Positions 29,501 through 39,113 of a DNA stretch of 64,000 nt are shown here, one piece after another (the stretch's first letter is position 1; every line of letters starts with the position of its first letter). Origin of the DNA: Listeria monocytogenes. Lineage in GTDB: Bacteria > Bacillota > Bacilli > Lactobacillales > Listeriaceae. The position numbers were made by a program, and so were the translations under genes. Location: NCBI RefSeq assembly GCF_041765605.1, contig NZ_CP168900.1, forward strand, positions 1,070,001 through 1,134,000, read 5' to 3'. Below the pieces are notes generated by a model. That model saw nothing but the letters and a program-made list of their open reading frames with translations, searched no databases and was not told the origin of the DNA.

Positions 29501-30386
29501 ATTTTTTATCCTTCAAGTGAATTTCAGCATATAATTCATCTACTAAGAGAGCAACATCGTCTTTAATTTCCGGATGTTTTAAAGCAAATTGCATGGTCGT
29601 CTTAATAAAACCAAATTTATCGCCAACATCAAAACGTTCTCCTTCGAAATCATAAGCGAACACACGCTGAATCTCATTTAAACTGTTGATTGCGTCGGTT
29701 AGTTGGATTTCCCCACCAGCACCAGGTTTTTGTGTTTCTAGAAAGTCAAAAATCTGAGGTGTTAGTAGATATCTACCCAGAATAGCAAGGTCAGATGGTG
29801 CCGCACTTGGATCAGGCTTTTCGACAAAACCATTTACATTGTACAGATTTTTACTATATTCATCAATTGGATCGATAATGCCGTAACGATAAGTTTCTTC
29901 ATGAGGAACCGTTTGAACTCCAATGATTGAACTATGTGTTTTTTCATATTGATCTATTAGTTGTTTTGCACATGGTGTTTTTGCTTGTACAATGTCATCG
30001 CCCAACATAACGATAAATGGTTCGTTACCAACAAAACCTCTTGCTTGTAAGATGGCATCACCAAGTCCTTTAGGTTTCGATTGACGAATAAAATGCAGAT
30101 TAATATTTGTTGTTTCTTCAATTAAATGAAGTAATTCTAGTTTGTTTTTTTCACGTAGATTGAGCTCAAGTTCTGGTACAGAGTCAAAGTGATCTTCAAT
30201 AGCTCTTTTCCCTTTACCAGTAACAATTAGAATATCTTCAATTCCAGATTCTACTGCTTCTTCTACTATGTATTGAATGGTTGGCTTGTCTACTATTGGA
30301 AGAATTTCTTTAGGCATTGCTTTTGTGGCAGGCAGAAATCTCGTCCCTAATCCTGCTGCTGGAATGACTGCTTTTTTTACTCTCAT
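29499..30386 (-). CDS. galU: UTP-glucose-1-phosphate uridylyltransferase
   Basis: 295 residues with the nucleotidyltransferase signature [16 protein letters not shown] (12-27), an EKPDP segment and a GEIQLTDA block, as in GalU/GtaB. It makes UDP-glucose, the donor for glucosylation and, after GalE, galactosylation of WTA and for the lipoteichoic acid glycolipid anchor. Its place in this locus fits a serotype whose teichoic acid carries Gal and Glc. SD aaaggag, ATG at 30386. Promoter at 30429-30458. Convergent with the GT-C gene. Confidence 0.95.
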   Translation of the reverse strand: MRVKKAVIPAAGLGTRFLPATKAMPKEILPIVDKPTIQYIVEEAVESGIEDILIVTGKGKRAIEDHFDSVPELELNLREKNKLELLHLIEETTNINLHFIRQSKPKGLGDAILQARGFVGNEPFIVMLGDDIVQAKTPCAKQLIDQYEKTHSSIIGVQTVPHEETYRYGIIDPIDEYSKNLYNVNGFVEKPDPSAAPSDLAILGRYLLTPQIFDFLETQKPGAGGEIQLTDAINSLNEIQRVFAYDFEGERFDVGDKFGFIKTTMQFALKHPEIKDDVALLVDELYAEIHLKDKK

Positions 30387-30428
30387 TATAACGCTCCTTT
30401 GAATGATATTACTAATGTAACTAAGTTC

Positions 30429-30458
30429 ATTATACGCTATTCAACGATTGTAATTCAA
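30429..30458 (-). promoter_or_regulatory. Promoter of galU
   Basis: Minus strand: -35 TTGAAT (plus 30453-30458), 18-base spacer, -10 TATAAT (plus 30429-30434). Confidence 0.65.
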
Positions 30459-30560
30459 GCTGAACACTAAAAGAGGCATTTTACTATGTTATCTTGACTT
30501 TTATGGGCAATTGTAATAGATTGAAGAAAGTAAATAAAAAAGTATAAAGGGAGATTAAGC

Positions 30561-32912
30561 ATGCTCTATGAGATTATCAAAGAATCAAAAATAGCAGAAC
30601 CAAAAATTTCTGTTATAGTTCCAGTTTATAATGTAATTAGCTATATTGATGAAACTATTAGTTCCTTACTAAAACAAACCCTAAAAGATATTGAAATAAT
30701 TTTAGTTGATGATGGCTCTTCTGATGGAAGTTTCGAAAAAATTATTGATTATGGCGACCGGTTTGATAACATTTGTGTAGCTAAAGAACCTAACGCTGGT
30801 CCAGGTATGGCACGTAACAATGGTTTAAGCATTGCTAAAGGCAAATATATTAGTTTTGTGGACTCTGATGACCTCCTCCCAGAAAGAGCCTTAGAGATCA
30901 TGTACGAGGCTGCTGAGAAAGAGCAAGTAGGAGTAGTCACAGGTATTTCTGTTAGTTTTAATAGTAATCGTTCATGGTTTATTGGCGGGCACTATAACAA
31001 AGGCGTTTTTAAAAGTGGACGTAAAACACTTATTCAGAATCCGGAAATGCTTTATACATTAGGACCTTGTAATAAACTGTACCTTCGTGAAGTAGTAGAA
31101 GATATCCGTTTTCCAGATTCAATCAAAGTTGCAGAAGATCATCCTTTTGTCATTGAAGCCTATTTAAAGTCTCAAAGTATTTATACAGTAGATGAAATTA
31201 TTTATAATTATCGTGCACGAGAAGATGAAGGAGATATTTCTTTATCACAAATCGTTACTTCGAATCCTTATGTAAGTTTTAAAGATATTATTGCTAGTAT
31301 AAAACTGTCTGATGCTCTTTTGAAAGAGTATGTGACTAATCCAGTTGCACTTCAAAAAATCAGAGTGGACTACCATGACCGAATTATTGCAACGGATATT
31401 TGGCCTGCGTATAAAGGTATTCTTTTGAATGGGGATGCGGAAACACAAATCAAAATGTTTGATGCTTTCCGTGCATTAGTAGATTCGATGGATTTCCATT
31501 TGTTTAATAATCTGGGTGTTTTCCAAAGACTATTAACATTTGAAACGATTAATCGCTATACATTCATTAAAGAAAAAGCACGTCCTAGCTACTTAAGAGC
31601 GTTGAGATTAGCTTATGAAAAATTAGATCCAGGTTCGTTGAATAAATTATTATCCTCCGATTATGCTAAAGAAGTTCGTGCTGGTGAAAAAGCGGCCAAA
31701 CGAAATTCAATAAAACCTATCTATAATCGTCTTGTAGCACGCAAGCTGAAATCTACTATTTCAACTGGATTTGAAAAAGTAGTTGTAAAAAATTGGACAA
31801 AACTAGTAGGATTATCACGTAATTTTTATGCGAGAAGAATAGCTTTTCCAATTTATAAGTTAGGGAAAAAAGAACGTAAAATAATCTTTTTAACGAATAA
31901 GCATGATGTGTTAGCTGATTCATTTAAAGCGGTTTATGATGAGATTATTTTACAAAAACCAGATTATAAAGTAGTAGGTTATTTGAAGCAACCTCAAAGA
32001 ACTATTTTAGAACTTTTAAAAATGTATAAAGATATTGCAACTGCTGAGTATATCTTTTTAGATGATTATTATCGCCAAATTTATGGATTAACTCTTCGCA
32101 AAGATTCTGAAGTTATTCAACTTTGGCATGCGGCTGGGGCTTTTAAAAAGTTCGGTTTTAGTTCCATTGGTTACGCAGATAGTAATACAGAAAGCTTTGA
32201 ACGAGATGCACATAAAAACTATTCCAAAGTAGTAGTTTCTTCCAGTGAAATTGTACCATTTTATGCAGAAGCGTTTGATGTGGATGAAAAAAATGTATTG
32301 CCACTTGGCGTACCGCGTACGGATCGTTTTTTCAATGAAGAATACAAAGCTTATATTAAAAACGTTTTTGAAGGAAAATATCCTGCTTTAAAAAATAAAA
32401 AAGTCATTACTTATGCGCCTACTTTCCGTGGTGGTCCTGGTGAACGTCAACAATTTGTAATGAATTTAAATATTCGACGTTTAGCGGAACAATTAGGGGA
32501 TGAGTATGTACTTGTTTTGAAAATGCATCCTTCTGTAGTTCGAGGCGTTGGTATTCCATTTGATTTACAAGAGTTTGCATTTAATATGAGTAATGAAGAT
32601 ATTAATGATGTTTTGATTAATACCGACATTTTAATTACTGATTATTCTTCAGTAGTGTTTGATTTCTCTATTATGGAAAAACCTGTGCTCTTTTATGCAT
32701 ACGATTTGGAGGGTTATCTAGGAGAACGTAATTTCTATTATAATTATGAAGAATTTGTTCCTGGTCCAATAGTTCGTACAAATGAAGAATTAATTGGAAC
32801 AATCAAAGCAAATGATTTTGACTTAGAAAAAGTTCGTGTGTTTAAAGAAAGATTTTTCGATGATTTAGACGGTAACTCTGCTAAACGAATTGTGAAAGAA
32901 CTTATTAAGTAA
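30561..32912 (+). CDS. Bifunctional GT2 glycosyltransferase / CDP-polyol phosphotransferase (GgaB/TagF type)
   Basis: 783 residues. N-terminal GT-A domain (about 17-260: SVIVPVYNV, LVDDGSSDGS, SFVDSDD), a linker, then a TagF-type glycerol/ribitol phosphotransferase domain (about 430-780: LWHAAGAFKKFGF, YAPTFRG, LKMHPSV, LITDYSSVVFDF). One chain can add both a sugar and a polyol phosphate, which suits a WTA whose backbone alternates GlcNAc and ribitol phosphate (type II WTA of serovar 4; inference). Similar in design to GgaB of B. subtilis minor teichoic acid. SD aaaggga at about 30547-30553. Confidence 0.9.
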   Translation: MLYEIIKESKIAEPKISVIVPVYNVISYIDETISSLLKQTLKDIEIILVDDGSSDGSFEKIIDYGDRFDNICVAKEPNAGPGMARNNGLSIAKGKYISFVDSDDLLPERALEIMYEAAEKEQVGVVTGISVSFNSNRSWFIGGHYNKGVFKSGRKTLIQNPEMLYTLGPCNKLYLREVVEDIRFPDSIKVAEDHPFVIEAYLKSQSIYTVDEIIYNYRAREDEGDISLSQIVTSNPYVSFKDIIASIKLSDALLKEYVTNPVALQKIRVDYHDRIIATDIWPAYKGILLNGDAETQIKMFDAFRALVDSMDFHLFNNLGVFQRLLTFETINRYTFIKEKARPSYLRALRLAYEKLDPGSLNKLLSSDYAKEVRAGEKAAKRNSIKPIYNRLVARKLKSTISTGFEKVVVKNWTKLVGLSRNFYARRIAFPIYKLGKKERKIIFLTNKHDVLADSFKAVYDEIILQKPDYKVVGYLKQPQRTILELLKMYKDIATAEYIFLDDYYRQIYGLTLRKDSEVIQLWHAAGAFKKFGFSSIGYADSNTESFERDAHKNYSKVVVSSSEIVPFYAEAFDVDEKNVLPLGVPRTDRFFNEEYKAYIKNVFEGKYPALKNKKVITYAPTFRGGPGERQQFVMNLNIRRLAEQLGDEYVLVLKMHPSVVRGVGIPFDLQEFAFNMSNEDINDVLINTDILITDYSSVVFDFSIMEKPVLFYAYDLEGYLGERNFYYNYEEFVPGPIVRTNEELIGTIKANDFDLEKVRVFKERFFDDLDGNSAKRIVKELIK

Positions 32913-32976
32913 GATTTACTTTTTGAAATATGATATAATTAACAATGTCAAAAAAACAGTTAAAGGAGATTAGAGG

Positions 32977-33690
32977 ATGATATACGCTCAAATTTTAGCT
33001 GGAGGAAAAGGTACGCGAATGGGTAACGTTAGCATGCCAAAACAATTTCTACCTCTAAATGGTAAACCAATTATTGTTCATACCGTTGAAAAATTTATTC
33101 TAAATACTCGATTTGATAAAATTCTTATTTCCTCACCAAAAGAATGGATGAACCACGCTGAGGATAATATTAAAAAGTATATTTCTGATGATCGTATTGT
33201 AGTTATTGAAGGCGGAGAAGACCGCAATGAAACAATTATGAATGGTATTCGTTTTGTGGAAAAAACATATGGCTTAACAGATGATGATATTATCGTGACA
33301 CATGATGCGGTTCGCCCATTTTTAACACATCGTATTATTGAAGAAAATATAGATGCTGCGCTTGAAACAGGAGCAGTAGATACGGTTATTGAAGCACTTG
33401 ATACAATCGTTGAATCAAGCAATCATGAGGTGATTACGGATATTCCGGTCAGAGATCACATGTATCAAGGACAAACACCGCAAAGCTTCAATATGAAAAA
33501 AGTGTATAGCCACTATCAAAATCTAACACCAGAGAAAAAACAAATTCTAACAGATGCATGTAAAATTTGTTTGCTTGCTGGCGATGATGTGAAATTAGTT
33601 AAAGGTGAAATTTTCAACATTAAGATTACGACGCCTTATGATTTGAAAGTAGCGAATGCGATTATTCAGGAGCGGATAGCCAATGATTAA
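32977..33690 (+). CDS. tarI: Ribitol-5-phosphate cytidylyltransferase (TarI)
   Basis: A 237-residue IspD-fold nucleotidyltransferase: [27 protein letters not shown] and the C-terminal [10 protein letters not shown]. Next to TarJ it makes CDP-ribitol, the donor for ribitol-phosphate WTA. Family resemblance to IspD is strong, but the fixed pairing with TarJ (8-bp overlap) decides for TarI. SD aaggag at 32963-32968. Confidence 0.93.
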   Translation: MIYAQILAGGKGTRMGNVSMPKQFLPLNGKPIIVHTVEKFILNTRFDKILISSPKEWMNHAEDNIKKYISDDRIVVIEGGEDRNETIMNGIRFVEKTYGLTDDDIIVTHDAVRPFLTHRIIEENIDAALETGAVDTVIEALDTIVESSNHEVITDIPVRDHMYQGQTPQSFNMKKVYSHYQNLTPEKKQILTDACKICLLAGDDVKLVKGEIFNIKITTPYDLKVANAIIQERIAND

Positions 33691-34708
33691 TCAAGTATAT
33701 AGACTTGTGTCAGAGAGACAGTTTGAAGTTGCCAATGTGGACGAATCATTAACAGGTGATGTGGTTGTTGTTAGACCGACTCATTTATCTATTTGTGCGG
33801 CAGATCAACGTTACTATACAGGTTCTAGAGGAAAAGAAATGTTATCTAAAAAACTTCCAATGGCACTTATTCATGAAGGTGTTGGCGAAGTCGTTTATGA
33901 TGCGACGAAAGAATTTAAACCTGGAACAAAAGTTGTCATGATTCCAAACACACCATTTGAGAATGATCCAGTCATTGCTGAGAACTATTTACGTTCTAGT
34001 AAATTCCGTTCTAGTGGTTATGATGGCTTAATGCAGGATTATGTGTTCATGCGTCGTGATCGCGTGGTGGCATTGCCGGATGATATTAATATGAAAGTAG
34101 CTGCTTTCTCAGAGCTGATTTCCGTGGCAGTTCACGCTATTTTACGCTTTGAAGGAAAAAGTAATGCTAACCGGGAATCTTTCGGTGTGTGGGGCGATGG
34201 AAACTTAGGTTTCATCACTTCTTTACTATTAAAAAATTGGTATCCAGATAGCAAAGTTTACATTTTTGGTAAAACACCATATAAATTAGACTTCTTTTCT
34301 TTTGTGGATGGTGCTTATGCGATTGATGATGTTCCGGCTGATTTAGTTATTGATCAAGCATTCGAATGTGCTGGAGGAATGGGTAGTCAGTATGCGGTGA
34401 GTCAAATTATTGATGTCATTAAACCAGAAGGAACCATTTCCTTACTTGGTGTTTCGGAGTATCCGATTGAATTTAATTCACGTATGGTACTTGAAAAAGG
34501 ACTAACCGTTTATGGAAGTAGTCGTAGCGGTCGTGTTGATTTTGAGAAAACAGTGGAGTTCTTATCAACCAATAAACGTGGGGTAGAATATCTGCAAAAT
34601 CTTGTTGGGGAAGTTCATACAGTTCATTCCATTCAAGATGTAATCGAAGCATTTGAAGCTGATTTACGCAGTCCATGGGGCAAGAGCGTTATGGAGTGGA
34701 AGATATAA
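33683..34708 (+). CDS. tarJ: Ribulose-5-phosphate reductase (TarJ)
   Basis: A 341-residue zinc-alcohol-dehydrogenase-fold enzyme. N-terminal catalytic domain with Cys in [12 protein letters not shown] and HEG (metal ligands), NAD(P)-binding GVWGDGNLG. It reduces ribulose-5-phosphate to ribitol-5-phosphate, which TarI activates. Starts inside tarI (8-bp overlap), so the two are translated together. Confidence 0.93.
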   Translation: MINQVYRLVSERQFEVANVDESLTGDVVVVRPTHLSICAADQRYYTGSRGKEMLSKKLPMALIHEGVGEVVYDATKEFKPGTKVVMIPNTPFENDPVIAENYLRSSKFRSSGYDGLMQDYVFMRRDRVVALPDDINMKVAAFSELISVAVHAILRFEGKSNANRESFGVWGDGNLGFITSLLLKNWYPDSKVYIFGKTPYKLDFFSFVDGAYAIDDVPADLVIDQAFECAGGMGSQYAVSQIIDVIKPEGTISLLGVSEYPIEFNSRMVLEKGLTVYGSSRSGRVDFEKTVEFLSTNKRGVEYLQNLVGEVHTVHSIQDVIEAFEADLRSPWGKSVMEWKI

Positions 34709-34717
34709 TAAAACATT

Positions 34718-34835
34718 GGGGAGTTTAGGCTGTAAGCTAATGAATTTGTTTGCTAAAGTATTTTAGGAAGCAAGAAAATCGAACGTAAGTATTCGATGGT
34801 CATTTGCTAAATCCTTAACTTCCCAGCTTTTATAT
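34718..34835 (+). promoter_or_regulatory. Structured leader between tarJ and the next glycosyltransferase gene
   Basis: A long-range, imperfect pairing of ttggggagtttagg (about 34716-34729) with ccttaacttcccag (about 34812-34826) encloses hairpins such as atcgaa/ttcgat. It is followed by cttttatat and then the SD. It could be an internal attenuator or processing site. The pairing is imperfect and confidence is low. Confidence 0.35.
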
Positions 34836-34850
34836 GGAGAGGGAAAAAGA

Positions 34851-36230
34851 ATGAAATTTGCGATTATAATGCCTTTTTACAATGCGGAAAAAAGGTTAGC
34901 ATTATCCATAGATAGTATAATTAAGCAGTCTTACAGCTTTTTGAAGCATGTGGAAGTACTGCTTATTAATGATGGAAGCACGGATGGAAGTGGCGCTATC
35001 GCAAATCGTTACGCTACAAAATATCCTAACAATATCCGCGTGTTGACCGTTCCAAATGGCGGGCCGGCAAAAGCACGTAATATCGGAATACATAATGTAA
35101 GGGAAGATACTGATTTTGTTGGTTTTTTAGATGCCGATGATATAATGTCAGAGAATACGCTAGCAAGTATAGTGGCATTCCTAAATGAGTCTAACGTTTC
35201 TATGCTTGTACCAGCTTTTTATTACTTGGATGACTTTGGAAGCAAGCAAAAAATTTCGCCACATAAATTAAATTACCGTTTTGCAAATGGAAATCGAGTT
35301 GCTGATATCGAAAAAGAACCGGAAGCAATTCATTTTTATATTGGCGGTACTTTTTTGCGTTATGATTGTTTGAAAGAATTTACTTTTGATGAGTCGCTTT
35401 ATTTTGCGGAAGATCAGTTATTAATTACTCAGTTCTTACTGAAAAATCGGAGCTATGGCTTGATTGCGGACGCGGGTTATTATTACTATCGTGATCTAAA
35501 GCAAAAAGGTTCTTTAGTAAGTTCGTCTTGGAAAAAACCAGAACGATACACGCCTTTTTTGCAGAAAGTATATCAAACTTATTTAACCGACTCGAAAGAA
35601 ATATTTGGCAAAGTGATTCCCTATGTGAAGTATCTAATTGCGTACCATGCAAAATTGTTTTTTTATAAAGAAAATACTTATTTCCGGGAAGTTTTAAGCG
35701 AGTCGGAGCAAGCGATTTTCGTGCAAGAATTACAAAAGATTTTGCAGGAAGTCGGAGCTAGTACGATTATGGAATTAGACACACCTCTCGTAGTAAAAGA
35801 AATGATGTGCTCGATTTTGCAAAATGGATGGCCGCTACAATTTGAAAAGGCTGAAAAACAAGATATTCCACTTGTGACAGTGAAAGAAAATTATCGTATC
35901 GGCAAAACAGTCGCGATTGAATTACTTCTAGAAGAAGCGGATATCCATGACGTGAAATGGGTTGCTCGCACGTCTTTTAAAGAAATGCCGGCTCGGTTAG
36001 TCAAACGAAAAGAGAATCAAACCATTTGGGATGTCGTTGTCAGAGAAAAAGGCACAATAGAAAAAGCTGTATTTAAATTAAAACCGTATCAAACGAAAGC
36101 GCGTCTTTTTTATCAAGATGAGGAAAAGGAAACGCCTATCGCCGACATAAATATCATAAGTAGCATCTTAGGGAAATTAAAACGAAATCGAGCGTTAAAG
36201 CGAAAGTTTAAACAGGGGGGAGTATCCTGA
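34851..36230 (+). CDS. GT2 glycosyltransferase of the teichoic acid locus
   Basis: 459 residues. A family-2 GT-A domain (about 1-215: IIMPFYNAEKRL, LINDGSTDGS, GFLDADD) and an extra C-terminal domain without recognised motifs. Its stop overlaps the start of the TagF-type gene (36228-36231), so sugar transferase and polyol-phosphate transferase are made as a coupled pair, a split version of the fused 783-residue enzyme. Probable donor UDP-GlcNAc (inference). SD gagaggga. Confidence 0.87.
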   Translation: MKFAIIMPFYNAEKRLALSIDSIIKQSYSFLKHVEVLLINDGSTDGSGAIANRYATKYPNNIRVLTVPNGGPAKARNIGIHNVREDTDFVGFLDADDIMSENTLASIVAFLNESNVSMLVPAFYYLDDFGSKQKISPHKLNYRFANGNRVADIEKEPEAIHFYIGGTFLRYDCLKEFTFDESLYFAEDQLLITQFLLKNRSYGLIADAGYYYYRDLKQKGSLVSSSWKKPERYTPFLQKVYQTYLTDSKEIFGKVIPYVKYLIAYHAKLFFYKENTYFREVLSESEQAIFVQELQKILQEVGASTIMELDTPLVVKEMMCSILQNGWPLQFEKAEKQDIPLVTVKENYRIGKTVAIELLLEEADIHDVKWVARTSFKEMPARLVKRKENQTIWDVVVREKGTIEKAVFKLKPYQTKARLFYQDEEKETPIADINIISSILGKLKRNRALKRKFKQGGVS

Positions 36231-37384
36231 TGAAGTTAGTACAAAAAGTGTATTATTTGTTGTTTAGATTAGTGGGATTTTTACCGCGAAAAAAAGATTT
36301 AGTGATATTTGAAAGCTTTTCAGGTAAGCAATATAGCTGTAATCCACGGGCTATTTATGAATATATGGAGGAGCATAATCCGGAATACGAATTATTATGG
36401 AGTGTTAATCCAAAATTCGTGGCTGTTTTTGAAGCTTACGGAGTTCCTTATGTTAAACGTTTTTCTATTAGCTGGTTATTTAAAATGGGGCTTGCTAAGT
36501 ATTGGATTTCCAACAGTAGACTTCCTTTAGAACTACCAAAACCGAAAAAAACAATCTATGTGCAAACTTGGCATGGAACACCCTTAAAAAAATTAGGCGT
36601 GGATATTGATGAAGTGCACATTCCAGGGCAAACAACGGAACAGTACAAAGCTGATTTTGTAAAAGAAGCACAGAAATGGGACTACTTAATTTCTCCTAAT
36701 GCTTATTCTAGTACTATTTTCAGGCGTGCATTTGGCTTTAATGGTGAGATGATTGAGTCGGGCTATCCGCGGAATGATATTTTATTTAGTGCTGATAAAG
36801 AGTTAAAAATAGCTAACATAAAAAAAGAGTTAAATATATCACCAGAGAAAAAAATCATTTTATATGCACCAACATGGCGTGATAATGACTTTTATGAAGC
36901 TGGGAAATATAAGTTTGATTTAAAAATTGATATCGCAAAAATGCAAGAAAAATTTGGCGATGAAATTGTACTACTTGTGCGCATGCATTATCTAGTTGCG
37001 GAACATTTTGATTTCACGCAATATGGTGATTTTGTCCGCGATGCTTCAAACCATGAAGATATACGCGATTTATACTTAGTGAGTGATTTGTTGATTACTG
37101 ATTATTCCTCTGTATTTTTTGATTATGCGAATTTACAGCGTCCTATGCTTTTTTATACGTATGATTTGGCGGAATATCGTGATACGTTACGTGGCTTTTA
37201 CTTTGATTTTGAAAAAAATGCTCCTGGTCCACTTGTGGAGACGAATGAAGAATTAATGAGTGAACTTGAAAAAATGCTTGAAAATCCACCTAAAATAGAA
37301 GACAGCTTTTTGGAGCAGTTTTGTACTTGGGAGGATGGTCATGCAGCAGAGAAAACAGTGAAAATCGTTTTTGCTGAAAAATAG
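36230..37384 (+). CDS. CDP-glycerol/ribitol phosphotransferase, TagF/TarF/TarL type
   Basis: 384 residues of the glyphos_transf family: QTWHGTPLKKLGVDID, YAPTWRDNDFY, LLVRMHYL and LITDYSSVFFDYA. The HGTPLKKLG form is typical of TarF/TarL priming or polymerising enzymes. A membrane-associated basic N-terminus (KKDLV) is present. It overlaps the preceding GT2 gene by one base and is 12 bases from the next phosphotransferase gene. Glycerol versus ribitol specificity cannot be told from sequence. Confidence 0.9.
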   Translation: MKLVQKVYYLLFRLVGFLPRKKDLVIFESFSGKQYSCNPRAIYEYMEEHNPEYELLWSVNPKFVAVFEAYGVPYVKRFSISWLFKMGLAKYWISNSRLPLELPKPKKTIYVQTWHGTPLKKLGVDIDEVHIPGQTTEQYKADFVKEAQKWDYLISPNAYSSTIFRRAFGFNGEMIESGYPRNDILFSADKELKIANIKKELNISPEKKIILYAPTWRDNDFYEAGKYKFDLKIDIAKMQEKFGDEIVLLVRMHYLVAEHFDFTQYGDFVRDASNHEDIRDLYLVSDLLITDYSSVFFDYANLQRPMLFYTYDLAEYRDTLRGFYFDFEKNAPGPLVETNEELMSELEKMLENPPKIEDSFLEQFCTWEDGHAAEKTVKIVFAEK

Positions 37385-37396
37385 GTGGTGGGAATT

Positions 37397-38548
37397 TTGA
37401 AAGAAGTAGCGATTTATATTTATATGCTTGCTGTTAAGGTGACTGGCTGTTTGGCGAGGATTTTTCCAATTAAACAAAAAGTGGTACTGTTAGTTAGCTT
37501 TCCAGAAAATCCCACTGCAATAATAAAGCAAATGAACGAAATGAAAGTCACACCAAAAACGGTTGTTTTCTTTGATCCAAGAGTGGATGTGACCGGTTTT
37601 AATTTTGATTTTATCCAATTAAAGCCAAAAAAAATCAAGCACTTTTTCTCGTTAATGTTCCATTTGAATACGGCAAAAGTGGTCATTACAGATAATTATT
37701 TCGTGGAATTAGCTGGATTAAAAGCACGTGAAAATGTGACCTGCATCCAAATTTGGCATGCGAATGGAGCATTGAAAAAATTCGGCTGGGAAGATAAAGC
37801 AGCGCAAAAAAGAAGCGCGCGCGATAAAAAAAGATTTCAAGAAGTATACAGACGTTTTTCAAAAGTGCTTGTCGGATCGGATGAAATGGCAGCAATTTTC
37901 CAAAAGTCGTTTTTACTAGAAGATTCGCAAATGTTGAAGCTGGGAATTCCGAGAACGGACAATTTCTTCAACCAACAACAATTGAAAGAAAATGCCGAAT
38001 GGACAAATACCAAATTACATCTTTCAAACAAAAAGAAATTATTATACGCGCCGACATTCCGTGATGAGGAACTTCATAGTACAACGCTTCATTTAGATAT
38101 CGCGAAGATGAAACAAGCGCTCGGCAACGAGTACCAATTAATTTTAAAATTACATCCATCTATAAGTAATGATTTAGATAAAGTAGTGGATGATTTTGTT
38201 GTGTACGCGGACAAAGAAACGCCAATCGAGACGATACTACCAGCCGTAGATATGTTGATTACTGATTATTCGTCTATTCCATTTGAATTTGCTTTATTAG
38301 AAAAACCAATGCTCTTTTTTACGTATGATTTAGAGGAATATGACAAGGCTAGAGGTTTGTCGGATGGCTTTTTAGCAACGATTCCGGGGCCATTCGTTCA
38401 TACCACCGAGGAACTAATACAAGTAATTGAGCAAGAAGCATTTGATTTAGAAATGGTTCGTGCTTTTGCGGCGAAATGGAATAAATATTCAGACGGGCAT
38501 TCTAGTGAGCGCTTCGTTTCCTTTTTGAAAGAACAGCTAGAAAAGTAG
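37397..38548 (+). CDS. tagB: CDP-glycerol glycerophosphotransferase, TagB/TarB-like
   Basis: 383 residues from TTG 37397, chosen because AGGTGG (37383-37388) is a well-spaced SD; the frame also opens at GTG 37385. It is a glyphos_transf enzyme with QIWHANGALKKFGW, YAPTFRDEEL, LKLHPSI and LITDYSSIPFEFA. The GALKKFG form is typical of TagB, the primase that adds the first glycerol phosphate to the lipid-linked disaccharide. Next to tagD, which makes its substrate. Confidence 0.85.
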   Translation: MKEVAIYIYMLAVKVTGCLARIFPIKQKVVLLVSFPENPTAIIKQMNEMKVTPKTVVFFDPRVDVTGFNFDFIQLKPKKIKHFFSLMFHLNTAKVVITDNYFVELAGLKARENVTCIQIWHANGALKKFGWEDKAAQKRSARDKKRFQEVYRRFSKVLVGSDEMAAIFQKSFLLEDSQMLKLGIPRTDNFFNQQQLKENAEWTNTKLHLSNKKKLLYAPTFRDEELHSTTLHLDIAKMKQALGNEYQLILKLHPSISNDLDKVVDDFVVYADKETPIETILPAVDMLITDYSSIPFEFALLEKPMLFFTYDLEEYDKARGLSDGFLATIPGPFVHTTEELIQVIEQEAFDLEMVRAFAAKWNKYSDGHSSERFVSFLKEQLEK

Positions 38549-38612
38549 GACTGCTAACAAGTAGAGAAATTTTTGTTTTCTTGATATACTACTAAAGAAA
38601 GTAGGTGGGCTG

Positions 38613-38996
38613 ATGAAGAAAGTAATTACATATGGCACATTTGATTTAATTCACTGGGGGCATATTCGCTTATTAGAACGAGCAAAAGCTTTAGGTGATT
38701 ACCTTATTGTAGCCATTTCAACCGATGAATTTAATCGAATCAAACACAAAGAAGCATACCATAACTTTGAACATCGCAAATTAATTTTAGAGGCGATTAG
38801 ATATGTCGACGAAGTGATTCCAGAAAGTAACTGGGAACAAAAATTAGAAGACGTGAAAAATCGAGATATTGATATTTTTGTGATGGGTGATGATTGGGAA
38901 GGCGAATTTGACTTCTTAAAACCTTATTGTGAAGTGGTTTATTTACCACGTACAGATGGAATTTCTACTTCTAAGATAAAAGACGATTTAAAATAA
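38613..38996 (+). CDS. tagD: Glycerol-3-phosphate cytidylyltransferase
   Basis: 127 residues with TYGTFDLIHWGH (HxGH at 14-17) and RTDGISTSKI, the two nucleotide-binding signatures of TagD. It makes CDP-glycerol for the WTA linkage unit. SD aggtgg. Separated from tagB by 64 bases containing a possible -10 (gatatact). It closes the teichoic acid locus. Confidence 0.96.
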   Translation: MKKVITYGTFDLIHWGHIRLLERAKALGDYLIVAISTDEFNRIKHKEAYHNFEHRKLILEAIRYVDEVIPESNWEQKLEDVKNRDIDIFVMGDDWEGEFDFLKPYCEVVYLPRTDGISTSKIKDDLK

Positions 38997-38999
38997 GGG

Positions 39000-39066
39000 T
39001 AGCACAAAACTAGCAGACCGGTAATGTTCAATTATTAGGTGGTGCGCTTGTTTTGTGCTATTATTA
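39000..39066 (+). terminator. Probable terminator downstream of tagD
   Basis: tagcacaaaactagc (39000-39014) pairs with gcttgttttgtgcta (39046-39060), followed by ttattat. The loop is long and the T-run is weak. Confidence 0.55.
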
Positions 39067-39113
39067 TGTATAAATGATAACGCAAAGAACTAGTTATGTT
39101 AGGAGCAGAAGAA

